Assembly (NCBI GenBank): GCA_020637855.1
Contig: JACKJR010000001.1
Coordinates: forward strand, 1,066,226-1,130,225
Length of the DNA: 64,000 bases
Direction: 5' to 3'
Origin: Rhodobiaceae bacterium
GTDB lineage: Bacteria; Pseudomonadota; Alphaproteobacteria; Rhizobiales; Tepidamorphaceae
Notes under the pieces: generated by a model
Told to the model about the DNA's origin: nothing
Seen by the model: the letters and a program-made list of their open reading frames with translations, nothing else
The model's database searches: none
Translations under genes and position numbers: made by a program
Shown here: positions 50,906-63,091 of the stretch, one piece after another
How the letters are laid out: every line of letters starts with the position of its first letter
Position numbering within the stretch: position 1 is the stretch's first letter

Positions 50906-51775
50906 GTGCTGGCCGAACTCGAAAGCGCATATGCCCACTGCGAAAGTCTGTTGCGAGAGGCAGACAAGGACCGGTATCTGGCAACGCTCTTCGCCCCCGC
51001 CGACAAGCGCCCGCACCTGCATGCGCTTTATGCTTTCGTCACCGAGATTTCCTGCGTGCGTGACAAGGTGCGCGAGCCGATGCCGGGCGAAATCCGCATG
51101 CAATGGTGGATGGATGCGCTCGATTCCAGGCCGTGTGGCGATTCCAAGGGCAACCCTGTCTTCTGCGCGGTCAAGGACACCATTGCCCGGTTCGACCTGC
51201 CCGTTACCACCCTAATCAACATGGTCGATGCGCGCATCTTCGACCTCTACGACGATCCGATGCCGACCATGCGCGATCTGGTCGGTTATTCCGGCGAAAC
51301 CTGTTCTGCGGTCATGCAGCTTGCGGCCATTATCCTGAACGATGGCGAACAGCCATGCACGGCCGATATCGCCGGGCATGCCGGGGTGGCCTGCACGATG
51401 GCGCGCGTGCTCTGGAACCTTCCGAAACACGCAAGCCGCGGGCAACTCTTCATCCCGCTTGATATTCTTTCTGCTCATGGCGTGTGCCGCGAGGACATCA
51501 TCGCCCGGGAGACGACCCCGGAAATACGGCAGGTCCTGAAGGCATTTCACGATGCCGCCGATGACCATGTTGAAGCTGTTGGCTGTTATGCCGATCAGAT
51601 TCCATGCAAGGTCGCGCCCGCGTTCCTGCAGACCGCGCTGGTGCGTCATTACCTGGCCGCGCACAGGAAACTGAACGATCCGCTGAATGAGCAAGCCTGC
51701 CTGTCGCAATGGCGCCGACAATGGATTCTCTGGCGCGCTGCGCGGTGCGCAAACACGGTGGGATGTTCTTCCTGA
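50906..51775 (+). CDS. squalene/phytoene synthase family protein (NDUFAF6-related)
   Basis: A 289-residue member of the trans-isoprenyl diphosphate synthase (head-to-head) family: F-V-T-E-I-S-C-V-R-D-K-V near residues 44-55, R-M-Q-W-W-M-D-A-L, Y-S-G-E-T-C-S, and a C-terminal Q-W-R-R-Q-W-I-L-W-R-A-A. The aspartate-rich first motif of true synthases is only partly kept, as in the subgroup related to human NDUFAF6, a complex I assembly factor. No other carotenoid or hopanoid gene lies nearby. GTG 50906 with GGAGTAGG upstream is the likely start. Confidence 0.82.
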   Translation: MLAELESAYAHCESLLREADKDRYLATLFAPADKRPHLHALYAFVTEISCVRDKVREPMPGEIRMQWWMDALDSRPCGDSKGNPVFCAVKDTIARFDLPVTTLINMVDARIFDLYDDPMPTMRDLVGYSGETCSAVMQLAAIILNDGEQPCTADIAGHAGVACTMARVLWNLPKHASRGQLFIPLDILSAHGVCREDIIARETTPEIRQVLKAFHDAADDHVEAVGCYADQIPCKVAPAFLQTALVRHYLAAHRKLNDPLNEQACLSQWRRQWILWRAARCANTVGCSS

Positions 51776-51781
51776 AGGTGT

Positions 51782-53227
51782 TTACCCGGCAGCAGGGGTG
51801 AGCGCACTCTGTGCTGTCAGCCAGTGGGCTAGATCGATGCGCGCGCGTTGCGTCATTGCCTGCTTGCGCGCGACCGACTTGGCTTTTCCCTTCGGCTTTC
51901 GGCCATGCTCGTCGCGGGGATACTGCCAGTCATCGGCAAGCGGCGGAAACAGGCCGAAATTCACGTTCATCGGCTGGAAGCTGCGTGGTGCGCCCTGCTG
52001 CTCGGCGCTGAGGTGGCCAAGCGTGATGTGATTGACCAGGGCGCCCAGGGCGGTGGTTGCCGGCGGCTGACCGAGTGCGCGGCCCAGAACCTCTGCGGCG
52101 GCGAAACGGCCGGCCAGCAGGCCAGATGCTGCAGATTCCACATAGCCTTCGACACCGGTCATCTGCCCTGCAAAACGCAGATTGGGTTGGCTTTTGAGGC
52201 GCAATTGCGGATCGAGCAGCTTCGGGCTGTTCATGTAGGTGTTGCGATGCAGGCCGCCGAGGCGGGCAAACTCCGCATTCTCAAGCCCCGGGATCATCCG
52301 GAAAATGTCGGCCTGCGTGCCATAGCGCATCTTGGTCTGGAACCCGACCATGTTCCACAGCGTGGCCAGCGCATTGTCCTGCCTGAGCTGCACAACGGCA
52401 TAAGGCTTCTCGGTGCCGGGATGAGGGTTGGTCAGCCCGACGGGCTTCATCGGACCGTGGCGCAGGGTCTCGCGGCCGCGCGCAGCCATGATTTCGATTG
52501 GCAGACAGCCATCGAAATAGGGTGTGTTGGCTTCCCAGTCGTGGAATTCGACCGTGTCCGCGGCCAGCAGCGCGTCAACGAAAGCCTCGTATTGTGCCTT
52601 GTCCATCGGGCAGTTGAGATAATCGGAGCCCGTGCCGCCGGGGCCCGCCTTGTCGTAGCGCGACTGGAACCATGCAATATCCATGTTGACGGATTCGCGG
52701 TGGACGATCGGCGCGATCGCATCGAAAAAGGCGAGTTCCGTTTCACCGGAAGCCGCGGCAATTGCCTTGGCCAGCGGTTCGGACGTGAGTGGACCGGTCG
52801 CGAAAATCCATAAACCGCTATCCGGACCGGGCAGGCCGGGAATTTCCTCACGGCAAATCTCGATCAGCGGATGATCTTCAAGCGCTTTCGTAACGGCATC
52901 GGAGAAGCCGTGCCGGTCAACGGCAAGCGCGCCGCCCGCCGGCACCTGATGGGCATCGGCGCTGGCCATGATCAGCGAATTGCAGCTGCGCATTTCCTGA
53001 TGAATGAGGCCGACGGCATTGGTTTGCGCATCATCCGACCGGAACGAATTGGAACACACAAGTTCGGCAAGCCCGTCCGTCTTGTGTGCATCTGTGCCGC
53101 GTACAGGCCGCATCTCGTGCAGAACGACGCGCACGCCGGCCTGTGCCGCCTGCCATGCAGCCTCGCTGCCGGCAAGGCCACCGCCCACGATGTTGATGAG
53201 TTGCTGTTTCTGCATGGCGGCGACCAT
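51782..53227 (-). CDS. trmFO: methylenetetrahydrofolate-tRNA-(uracil-54-C5)-methyltransferase
   Basis: A 481-residue FAD/folate enzyme that forms m5U54 (ribothymidine) in tRNA. Visible are the FAD-binding G-G-G-L-A-G near residue 14, C-S-N-S-F-R-S-D near 59, and G-Q-M-T-G-V-E-G-Y-V-E-S-A in the C-terminal half. The start may be 53227 or 53215. It is convergent with the synthase-family gene at 50906, with six bases between. Confidence 0.94.
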   Translation of the reverse strand: MVAAMQKQQLINIVGGGLAGSEAAWQAAQAGVRVVLHEMRPVRGTDAHKTDGLAELVCSNSFRSDDAQTNAVGLIHQEMRSCNSLIMASADAHQVPAGGALAVDRHGFSDAVTKALEDHPLIEICREEIPGLPGPDSGLWIFATGPLTSEPLAKAIAAASGETELAFFDAIAPIVHRESVNMDIAWFQSRYDKAGPGGTGSDYLNCPMDKAQYEAFVDALLAADTVEFHDWEANTPYFDGCLPIEIMAARGRETLRHGPMKPVGLTNPHPGTEKPYAVVQLRQDNALATLWNMVGFQTKMRYGTQADIFRMIPGLENAEFARLGGLHRNTYMNSPKLLDPQLRLKSQPNLRFAGQMTGVEGYVESAASGLLAGRFAAAEVLGRALGQPPATTALGALVNHITLGHLSAEQQGAPRSFQPMNVNFGLFPPLADDWQYPRDEHGRKPKGKAKSVARKQAMTQRARIDLAHWLTAQSALTPAAG

Positions 53228-53386
53228 AGCGTTGAGGCTGCAAGGATCAAGCGATCATGCGTGACCGCGATGCAACATCACGCCGGATTGAGATTGGGAT
53301 CCCCATCAAGAACTTGCTCACTGGCCTTCAAATCAGTAGGCCAGTGTTCATTCCGCTTCGGATTGTCTGGCAGGAGAGGTGGTGAG

Positions 53387-54016
53387 GTGTCGAACCGTTA
53401 CCCGCTAGCAGCCCTCGTGGCAGGGTTTATTGCACTCGTTTGTCTTTCATTTTCAACACCGGTCTTCGCACAGAAGGCGTCGGTCAGCAGTCAGTCGCAG
53501 TATGTGCGCGTCAACGCGCATGAGTCCGACGTGATCTTCTGCCATGGCTTCGGATGCAGGTTTGAAACCGAAGTTCCATTCAAGGACGACGATATCGCGG
53601 AGCTGACCCACATTCTTGCGACCGGCGCCGATGGTCCCGAGCAGGAGCGTGAAGCTGTGAAACAGGCGGTTGCCTTTTTCGAGCGCCATGCGGCGAACTA
53701 TGCCGGAACCTCCACGGACATTGCCGGCAACTACACCATTGGTGGCGATCCGACACAGCTCGATTGCATCGACGAAGCGCACAATACCGCCCGTTTGCTG
53801 ATCCTTCTGCAGAAGAAGGGGCTGCTGAAATATCACACCGTCGCCAAGATCGAGGGACGCGGTAATTTCATCGACACCCGCTACCCGCACAATACGGCGG
53901 TGCTGAAGGACAAGACGACCGGTATCAAATGGTCGGTTGATTCCTGGATGCGCCACAACGGCGACATTCCCGAAGTGATGACGCTCAAGCGCTGGTTCCG
54001 CGAAGGTTACAGCTAA
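53387..54016 (+). CDS. exported protein of unknown function with possible Cys-His-Asp triad
   Basis: A 209-residue protein with a signal peptide (cleavage near V-F-A|Q, about residue 26). The mature part has conserved-looking blocks Q-L-D-C-I-D-E-A-H-N near residue 123, R-Y-P-H-N-T-A-V near 167 and K-W-S-V-D-S-W near 183. Spacing of these Cys, His and Asp resembles the transglutaminase/papain-like triad, but I do not recognise a named family. The start is GTG 53387, ten bases after AGGAG; no ATG fits, as the long open frame upstream is antisense to trmFO. Confidence 0.72.
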   Translation: MSNRYPLAALVAGFIALVCLSFSTPVFAQKASVSSQSQYVRVNAHESDVIFCHGFGCRFETEVPFKDDDIAELTHILATGADGPEQEREAVKQAVAFFERHAANYAGTSTDIAGNYTIGGDPTQLDCIDEAHNTARLLILLQKKGLLKYHTVAKIEGRGNFIDTRYPHNTAVLKDKTTGIKWSVDSWMRHNGDIPEVMTLKRWFREGYS

Positions 54017-54030
54017 GTCAAGGAAGCTCT

Positions 54031-54119
54031 CCGTCATTGCCGGGCTTGACCCGGCAATCCAGAGCGCCAACCACATCGCTTGCAGCCCTGGATACCCGGG
54101 TCAAGCCCGGGTATGACGG
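54031..54119. repeat. palindromic intergenic repeat (Rhizobiales-type, paired)
   Basis: Two copies of a palindromic unit in opposite orientation, about 54031-54063 and 54086-54119. The core is CCGGGCTTGACCCGG, and the outer arms read CCGTCAT and ATCCAG. The copies are inverted relative to each other, like the paired intergenic REP/BIME-type elements of many Rhizobiales. It lies between two convergent genes and could also end transcription. Confidence 0.8.
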
Positions 54120-54138
54120 AAGATGATACAGGGAACCG

Positions 54139-57024
<2,886 letters not shown>

Positions 57025-57326
57025 GTGGTCGTGTCTCCGTCAGCGTACCTACGCTGGCGTCAGGGTTCGGGGCGTGTCGAGTGCTGCCATGCGATAACTT
57101 AGGACGCTCAAGCGGTTCCGCCAGCCATTGGCGTGCATGAACCTCCCTTGCAATACGCATGAGTCGTGACTAGAACATTACATGAACATATGTGCTCATG
57201 GCGAGGCTCTTGTGGAAAAGAGCGGCCGCCTGCGGGCATTGCGGAAACAAAGCAGCTAGGGTCCGCGCATGCAATGGCTGAGCGGGAACGCGCGGCATCA
57301 ACGAATGTTACGAAAGGGCAGGCTAC
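57025..57326. other. 302-base divergent promoter region uvrA / ssb
   Basis: No gene seen. The key content is the LexA box at 57173-57187, about midway between the two start codons (149 bases from uvrA, 140 from ssb). Confidence 0.7.
57173..57187. promoter_or_regulatory. LexA (SOS) box, GAAC-N7-GAAC
   Basis: GAACATTACATGAAC matches the direct-repeat LexA box of alphaproteobacteria (GAAC-N7-GAAC, read GTTC-N7-GTTC on the other strand). It lies between uvrA and ssb, genes known to be in the SOS regulon of rhizobia. Confidence 0.88.
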
Positions 57327-57809
57327 ATGGCGGGCAGTGTCAACAAGGTGATCCTGATCGGCAATCTGGGGCGCGATCCGGAAATCCGCCGCACGCAGGA
57401 CGGGCGCCCGATCGCCAACCTGCGCATCGCCACATCGGAAAGCTGGCGCGACAAGGCGACCGGCGAACGCCGCGAGCGCACCGAGTGGCACACCGTGGTG
57501 ATCTTCAACGAGCCGCTGTGCCGCATCGCCGAACAATATCTGCGCAAGGGCTCGAAGATATACGTCGAAGGCCAGCTTCAGACCCGCAAATGGCAGGACC
57601 AGTCCGGTCAGGACCGCTATTCGACCGAGGTCGTGCTGCAGGGCTTCAATTCGGTGCTGACCATGCTCGACGGCCGCAACGATGGCGGCGGTGGCGGCGA
57701 TTACGGCGGCGGATCGGACTTCGGCCAGTCTAGCCCGATGCAGGGCGGCGGCGGTGGAAGCGCGCCGTCAGGAAGAGGTGGCGACCTCGACGACGATATT
57801 CCGTTCTAA
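57327..57809 (+). CDS. ssb: single-stranded DNA-binding protein
   Basis: A 160-residue SSB: an OB fold (residues 1-110, S-V-N-K-V-I-L-I-G-N-L-G-R-D-P-E), a Gly-rich linker and the acidic D-D-D-I-P-F tip that binds partner proteins. Its stop codon overlaps the convergent DUF779 gene's stop by four bases. Confidence 0.97.
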   Translation: MAGSVNKVILIGNLGRDPEIRRTQDGRPIANLRIATSESWRDKATGERRERTEWHTVVIFNEPLCRIAEQYLRKGSKIYVEGQLQTRKWQDQSGQDRYSTEVVLQGFNSVLTMLDGRNDGGGGGDYGGGSDFGQSSPMQGGGGGSAPSGRGGDLDDDIPF

Positions 57810-58159
57810 TTTTCCATGGTGGTGACATTCGGCGCCACGCATACGGTCGAGCGTGTCAGGAAGCGCTTCTCGCGGCCATTATCGAGGCTGAACATGCCGC
57901 CTCGGCCTTCCACCACATCGATGACCAGATCGGTGTGCTTCCAGGCTTCATACTGGCTTGCCGAAATGTAGAACGGCATGCCGCCGATTTCGCCAAGATT
58001 CACGTCATTGTCACCGATCAGAAAATCATCCACCGGATAGCACATCGGCGAGGACCCATCGCAGCATCCGCCCGACTGGTGGAACAGCACGGGGCCATGG
58101 TCCGCGACAATCTCGGCAAGCAGTTCGAGCGCTGCAGGTGTTGCAGTGACTTTGTTCAT
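57806..58159 (-). CDS. DUF779 protein, cysteine-rich, partner of aldehyde dehydrogenase
   Basis: A 117-residue DUF779 protein. Conserved features are the central G-G-C-C-D-G-S-S-P-M-C (three cysteines near residues 32-41), F-Y-I-S-A-S-Q-Y-E-A-W and G-R-G-G-M-F-S-L-D. The cysteines suggest a metal or Fe-S site, which is inference. The start at 58159 has a very strong AAGGAGG. It lies 76 bases downstream of an aldehyde dehydrogenase gene, a pairing I recall as common for this family; its biochemical role is unknown. Confidence 0.88.
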   Translation of the reverse strand: MNKVTATPAALELLAEIVADHGPVLFHQSGGCCDGSSPMCYPVDDFLIGDNDVNLGEIGGMPFYISASQYEAWKHTDLVIDVVEGRGGMFSLDNGREKRFLTRSTVCVAPNVTTMEN

Positions 58160-58172
58160 GCGTTCCTCCTTG

Positions 58173-58207
58173 AAAGGGCGGGGCACCGGTGGCGGCCGGC
58201 GCCCCTT
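58173..58207 (-). terminator. hairpin between aldehyde dehydrogenase and DUF779 genes
   Basis: A long GC-rich imperfect stem, AAAGGG-CG-GGGC-A-CCGG paired with CCGG-C-GCCCCTTT around a TGGCGG loop. It ends 14 bases before the DUF779 start. Only a TTT follows on the minus strand, so partial termination or mRNA stabilisation is more likely than a full stop. Confidence 0.5.
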
Positions 58208-58235
58208 TGCTACAGCTGAGAGAAGAAATCGACTT

Positions 58236-59753
<1,518 letters not shown>

Positions 59754-59820
59754 TGTGTTTCCTCCTTCGCGACTGCATCGCGTATTGCGATGGGAGGAAG
59801 CTCATGAATTACACGCTGAA

Positions 59821-59837
59821 AGTCAGCCCAGCTGACT
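59821..59837. promoter_or_regulatory. perfect inverted repeat ahead of aldehyde dehydrogenase
   Basis: AGTCAGC-CCA-GCTGACT, 7-bp arms with a 3-base spacer, 68 bases upstream of the aldehyde dehydrogenase start. It may be an operator or a hairpin. Confidence 0.4.
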
Positions 59838-59852
59838 CATGACACACGCAAC

Positions 59853-59876
59853 AACTGTCTCAGAATTGCGACAGTT
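59853..59876. promoter_or_regulatory. candidate operator for the GAF/Fis regulator
   Basis: AACTGTC-N10-GACAGTT, 100 bases upstream of the aldehyde dehydrogenase start and just after the regulator's stop codon. TGTC / GACA arms of this kind resemble sites of AcoR-like Fis-family activators, so the upstream regulator is the natural candidate to bind here. Confidence 0.55.
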
Positions 59877-59884
59877 CGCGAACG

Positions 59885-60838
59885 TTAATTGCCGATGCGG
59901 CCCAGTTTGCGATGGAAAGTTGCACGGCTTATGCCGAGTTCGCGCGCAGCTGCCGTGACATTTCCGCCCGCGCGCGCCAGCGCCCGGCTCAAAACGGCGC
60001 GTTCGGCAGCCTCGAAACCGTCATCGGCAGCAAGGCCCAGCAAGTCGGATAGCGGGCGCGGATTGGAGGACAGATCGCCGGCAACAAGGCCGAGCGCATT
60101 GCGCGCCGGTTGCGTGACGCCGATCACGAGATCGTCCTTGTCCACGGCAAGAAGGCCACCATACCCCTTGTCCTCGCATGGCAGCATGACCAGCCTGGCA
60201 TGCGGATACCAGAGCCGGAGCAGTTCTTCCTCGATCCGGCGCACCGACTCCGAAACCGAATGCGCCACAAGACCGGCAAAGGCTTCGTTCATGTCCTCGC
60301 GCGCGCAGGATACATCGAGAGCCCCGGCCACGAGGCCATGGGGGTCGAACAGCGGCGCGGACATGCAGCTCAGGCCGGTATTGCGCCTCAGGAAGTGCTG
60401 ATTGCGATGGATCGTGACCTGGCGCTTTTCGGTCAGGCAGGTCCCGATTCCGTTGGTGCCTTCCCTGGCCTCCGACCAAAGCGTTCCCGTCCACAGCCCG
60501 CAACCTTCAAAATCGGCGTCGTCGCCCGTTATGCCGCGCCGTTCCACAGGAATGCCGTCGGGGCTTGCGAGCATAACGCAGCAGCCGGCGCTTCCGACTG
60601 CGCGGAACAGATTGTCGAGGCTGGGACGCGACGCACGGATGGTCAGTTCCATCGCATCCTGGACAGCCCTGAGCTCGGTATCGGTGAGGCGGTCGGGAGA
60701 GTGGCCGGATTCAGGATCAAGACCATGCAGGCGTGCTGAACGGCTCCATGACGCAACCAGAGGCGAGCGCGCCGGTCCGTCGCCTGAAAGCGCACTGGCG
60801 ATCCTGTCGGAATGGTCAGCCGTTTGCCGGCGCTCCAT
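59885..60838 (-). CDS. AcoR-like GAF and Fis-HTH regulator lacking the AAA+ domain
   Basis: A 317-residue regulator. It starts with the AcoR-type L-V-A-S-W-S-R-S near residues 27-34, then a GAF domain (about 70-190, with G-T-N-G-I-G-T-C-L), a PAS-like or linker part (about 205-260), and a C-terminal Fis helix-turn-helix (G-G-N-V-T-A-A-A-R-E-L-G-I-S-R-A-T-F-H-R-K-L). The sigma-54-contacting AAA+ domain with GAFTGA found in full AcoR proteins is absent, so it should act at a normal promoter. It likely controls the downstream aldehyde dehydrogenase. Confidence 0.85.
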   Translation of the reverse strand: MERRQTADHSDRIASALSGDGPARSPLVASWSRSARLHGLDPESGHSPDRLTDTELRAVQDAMELTIRASRPSLDNLFRAVGSAGCCVMLASPDGIPVERRGITGDDADFEGCGLWTGTLWSEAREGTNGIGTCLTEKRQVTIHRNQHFLRRNTGLSCMSAPLFDPHGLVAGALDVSCAREDMNEAFAGLVAHSVSESVRRIEEELLRLWYPHARLVMLPCEDKGYGGLLAVDKDDLVIGVTQPARNALGLVAGDLSSNPRPLSDLLGLAADDGFEAAERAVLSRALARAGGNVTAAARELGISRATFHRKLGRIGN

Positions 60839-60912
60839 GGGGTTCTCCCGTACCCCGGCCCGTTTTCAGGCCTGTAGGCAGACTCTTGGTGGTCTGTCTC
60901 TGGAATTTCTTC

Positions 60913-60928
60913 AGCCATTCTAATGGCT
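60913..60928. promoter_or_regulatory. inverted repeat upstream of the GAF/Fis regulator
   Basis: AGCCATT-CT-AATGGCT, perfect 7-bp arms, 75 bases upstream of the regulator start. It is either an operator or a transcript hairpin after the CDF gene; no T-run is present. Confidence 0.35.
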
Positions 60929-60976
60929 TCGGACAAACAGGAAAATTCGTATAAAGACTAGGGCGTCTCAGAGTGC

Positions 60977-61960
60977 TCAATGCGCCTGTTCACCCGGCGT
61001 AACTGACGCTTTTTCGGCGGCGGCTTCATCGCCGATGATCTGCGCATGCCGGTAGACCGACTGCGCCTCGATGAAGACACGGCGCACGGCGGGGAAACGG
61101 TCCTTGATCGCGCGTTCCAGCACATAGACGATTTCTTCCAATTGGCCGGCGTGAATGTCGTCGCGGAAATCGAGACTGATTGCCAGCAGGATGTCATCGG
61201 GACCGTTATGCAGCGTGCGCAACTCGTTGACGCTGGTGACCAGGTTACCCTGATCGGCGATGATTTCGCGGATACCTTCAATCATTTCTGGCGCGGCCGC
61301 TTCGCCAATGAGCAGGCTCTTGGTTTCAATCGCAAGCGCAATTGCGGTTCCGGCAAGGATGACGCCGATGGCGATGGATGCCGCACCATCAAGCCACAGT
61401 GCACCGGTCAGCTGTGCGGCAAGAATGCCGACAAACGCAACGATAAGCCCGAGCATGGCCGCGGTATCTTCGAACAGCACCGTGAAAACGGTCGGATCCT
61501 TGGATTGCTTGATCGCCTCGACCATGCCCCGCTTGCCGCGGCTGGTGTTGAATTCCTTGTAGGCAATCCACCATGCCGCGCCTTCGAAAATCATCGCGGC
61601 AGCAAGAACGCCGTAGTTGACCAGCGGATTGCTGACCGGATGCGGGTCTCCCATCTTATGGATGCCTTCGTAGATCGAGACGCCGGCACCGATCGCAAAG
61701 ATCAGGATGGCAACTACGAAGGCCCAGAAATACAGCTCCGGCCCGTAGCCGAACGGATGGCGCTCGTCGGCAGGCCGGCTCGCCCGCTTCATGCCGTATA
61801 GCAACAGGCCCTGGTTGCCGGTATCGACAAGGCTGTGGATGCCTTCCGACAACATGGCCGAGGAGCCGGTATAGAATGCTGCTGCAAATTTCGTGATCGC
61901 GATCAGCGTATTGCCGGCAAGCGCCGCAAAGATCACCTTTTTCGAGCCATGAGCGGCCAT
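60977..61960 (-). CDS. cation diffusion facilitator family transporter
   Basis: A 327-residue CDF protein with six membrane helices and a cytoplasmic C-terminal domain. The helix-2 metal site reads H-S-L-V-D near residues 42-46. The helix-5 site, usually HxxxD or DxxxD, reads E-D-T-A-A-M-L-G near 164-171, so a glutamate replaces the first ligand. That is a trait of the SLC30A9-like subgroup. It likely exports a divalent metal, but Zn, Mn or Co cannot be told apart here. Confidence 0.9.
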   Translation of the reverse strand: MAAHGSKKVIFAALAGNTLIAITKFAAAFYTGSSAMLSEGIHSLVDTGNQGLLLYGMKRASRPADERHPFGYGPELYFWAFVVAILIFAIGAGVSIYEGIHKMGDPHPVSNPLVNYGVLAAAMIFEGAAWWIAYKEFNTSRGKRGMVEAIKQSKDPTVFTVLFEDTAAMLGLIVAFVGILAAQLTGALWLDGAASIAIGVILAGTAIALAIETKSLLIGEAAAPEMIEGIREIIADQGNLVTSVNELRTLHNGPDDILLAISLDFRDDIHAGQLEEIVYVLERAIKDRFPAVRRVFIEAQSVYRHAQIIGDEAAAEKASVTPGEQAH

Positions 61961-62051
61961 GACAACCTCGTGACTGGCAGCGCCCCCGAGTGAGAGGGTA
62001 GGCTGCTCGTGTTGACCCCGCGTGTATCACTCACGAGGAAGTGGATTCGAT

Positions 62052-62420
62052 ATGTACAGGATAGTGACCGGGTCTGTGTTTGGAACCCTTGTCGCGATTC
62101 AATCGGTCCTCGCCGGTGAACCCGAGGTTGTCAGCGCGGTCATCGAGCGTACCGGTCGCGATACCTATATCGTTCACGCATCGATCCGGCACGCCGATGA
62201 AGGCTGGAACCACTACGCCGACAAATGGGATGTGCTCGCGCCGGATGGAACAGTGCTGTCGACCCGCATTCTGATGCACCCTCATGTGGACGAGCAGCCC
62301 TTCACCCGTAGCCAGCCGGAGATCACCATTCCGCGCGAGATCGGATCAATCACCATACGTGCGCATGACAGCGTGCATGGTTACGGCAGCAAGACGCTCA
62401 CGGTCGACGTGCCCCACTGA
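62052..62420 (+). CDS. small exported protein of unknown function
   Basis: A 122-residue protein with an N-terminal signal peptide (cleavage near V-L-A|G, about residue 19) and a compact beta-rich domain with E-G-W-N-H-Y-A-D-K-W-D-V and H-P-H-V-D-E-Q-P-F-T-R blocks. The density of His, Trp and Asp in these blocks suggests a binding surface, perhaps for metal. I do not know a named function. ATG 62052 follows GAGGAAG by about 13 bases. It is convergent with marC. Confidence 0.78.
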   Translation: MYRIVTGSVFGTLVAIQSVLAGEPEVVSAVIERTGRDTYIVHASIRHADEGWNHYADKWDVLAPDGTVLSTRILMHPHVDEQPFTRSQPEITIPREIGSITIRAHDSVHGYGSKTLTVDVPH

Positions 62421-62435
62421 TTAAAAGTCAGTTGC

Positions 62436-63077
62436 TCAGGACCCGCCTGCGGCAAGTGCGGTCACGCCGTCAGCCACGAATTGTACGGCGAGGGCTGCGA
62501 GAATGACGCCAAGCAGCCGGGTCAGCACGATGCGACCCGTGATGCCGAGCAGCTTCTCGATGCGGATTGCCAGCAGGTAGGCGATGAAACAGGACGCCAG
62601 AACCAGCGCCATCGCAGCGAATACGACGCCATAGCGGATGTAATTGCCGTCAGCCTGGCCAGCAAGCAGGATAACCGCGGTGATCGCGCCGGGGCCGGCC
62701 ATCAGCGGCACCGCGAGCGGAAAGGCCGCGATGTTCTCAAGGTGATCCTTGTCGATCGTCTTCTTGGCTGTGCTTTCCTTGCGTTCCTGGCGTTTCTCGA
62801 AAACCATTTCCGCTGCCGTCCAGAACAGCAGCAGACCGCCTGCGACCCGGAACGCGGGCAGGGTGATCCCTAGAGCGCTCAGCAATGGCTTGCCGATCAG
62901 CAGGCTGACCGTCAATACGACGGCGGCGATGAAGGTTGAGCGGATCGCGACTTCCCGGCGCTGTTCCCTCGTCATCCCGCTGGTAACGCCGATGAAGATC
63001 GGCGCAAGGCCAAGCGGGTCGACCACGACGAATAGGGTCGCTGCTGCGCTGATGGCGAACTCGATAGGGACGGTCAT
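62436..63077 (-). CDS. MarC family integral membrane protein
   Basis: A 213-residue protein with six membrane helices of the MarC/UPF0056 family: V-V-D-P-L-G-L-A-P-I-F near residue 18 and P-L-A-V-P-L-M-A-G-P-G-A-I near 120. The role in the cell is not established; the old link to antibiotic resistance was not borne out. It lies between ssb and gyrA, as in other Rhizobiales. Confidence 0.92.
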   Translation of the reverse strand: MTVPIEFAISAAATLFVVVDPLGLAPIFIGVTSGMTREQRREVAIRSTFIAAVVLTVSLLIGKPLLSALGITLPAFRVAGGLLLFWTAAEMVFEKRQERKESTAKKTIDKDHLENIAAFPLAVPLMAGPGAITAVILLAGQADGNYIRYGVVFAAMALVLASCFIAYLLAIRIEKLLGITGRIVLTRLLGVILAALAVQFVADGVTALAAGGS

Positions 63078-63091
63078 GAGGCGTTCGAAAT

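Noticed and set aside
50906..51775. calling this gene a carotenoid or hopanoid biosynthesis phytoene/squalene synthase
   Set aside because: The aspartate-rich substrate motifs are only partly kept and no isoprenoid gene is nearby; the Sec and Mth938 context favours the NDUFAF6-like subgroup.
59780..59850. possible sigma-54 promoter (GG-N10-GC) before aldehyde dehydrogenase
   Set aside because: The match to TGGCAC-N5-TTGC is poor beyond the GG and GC pairs, and the local regulator lacks the AAA+ domain needed to activate sigma-54.
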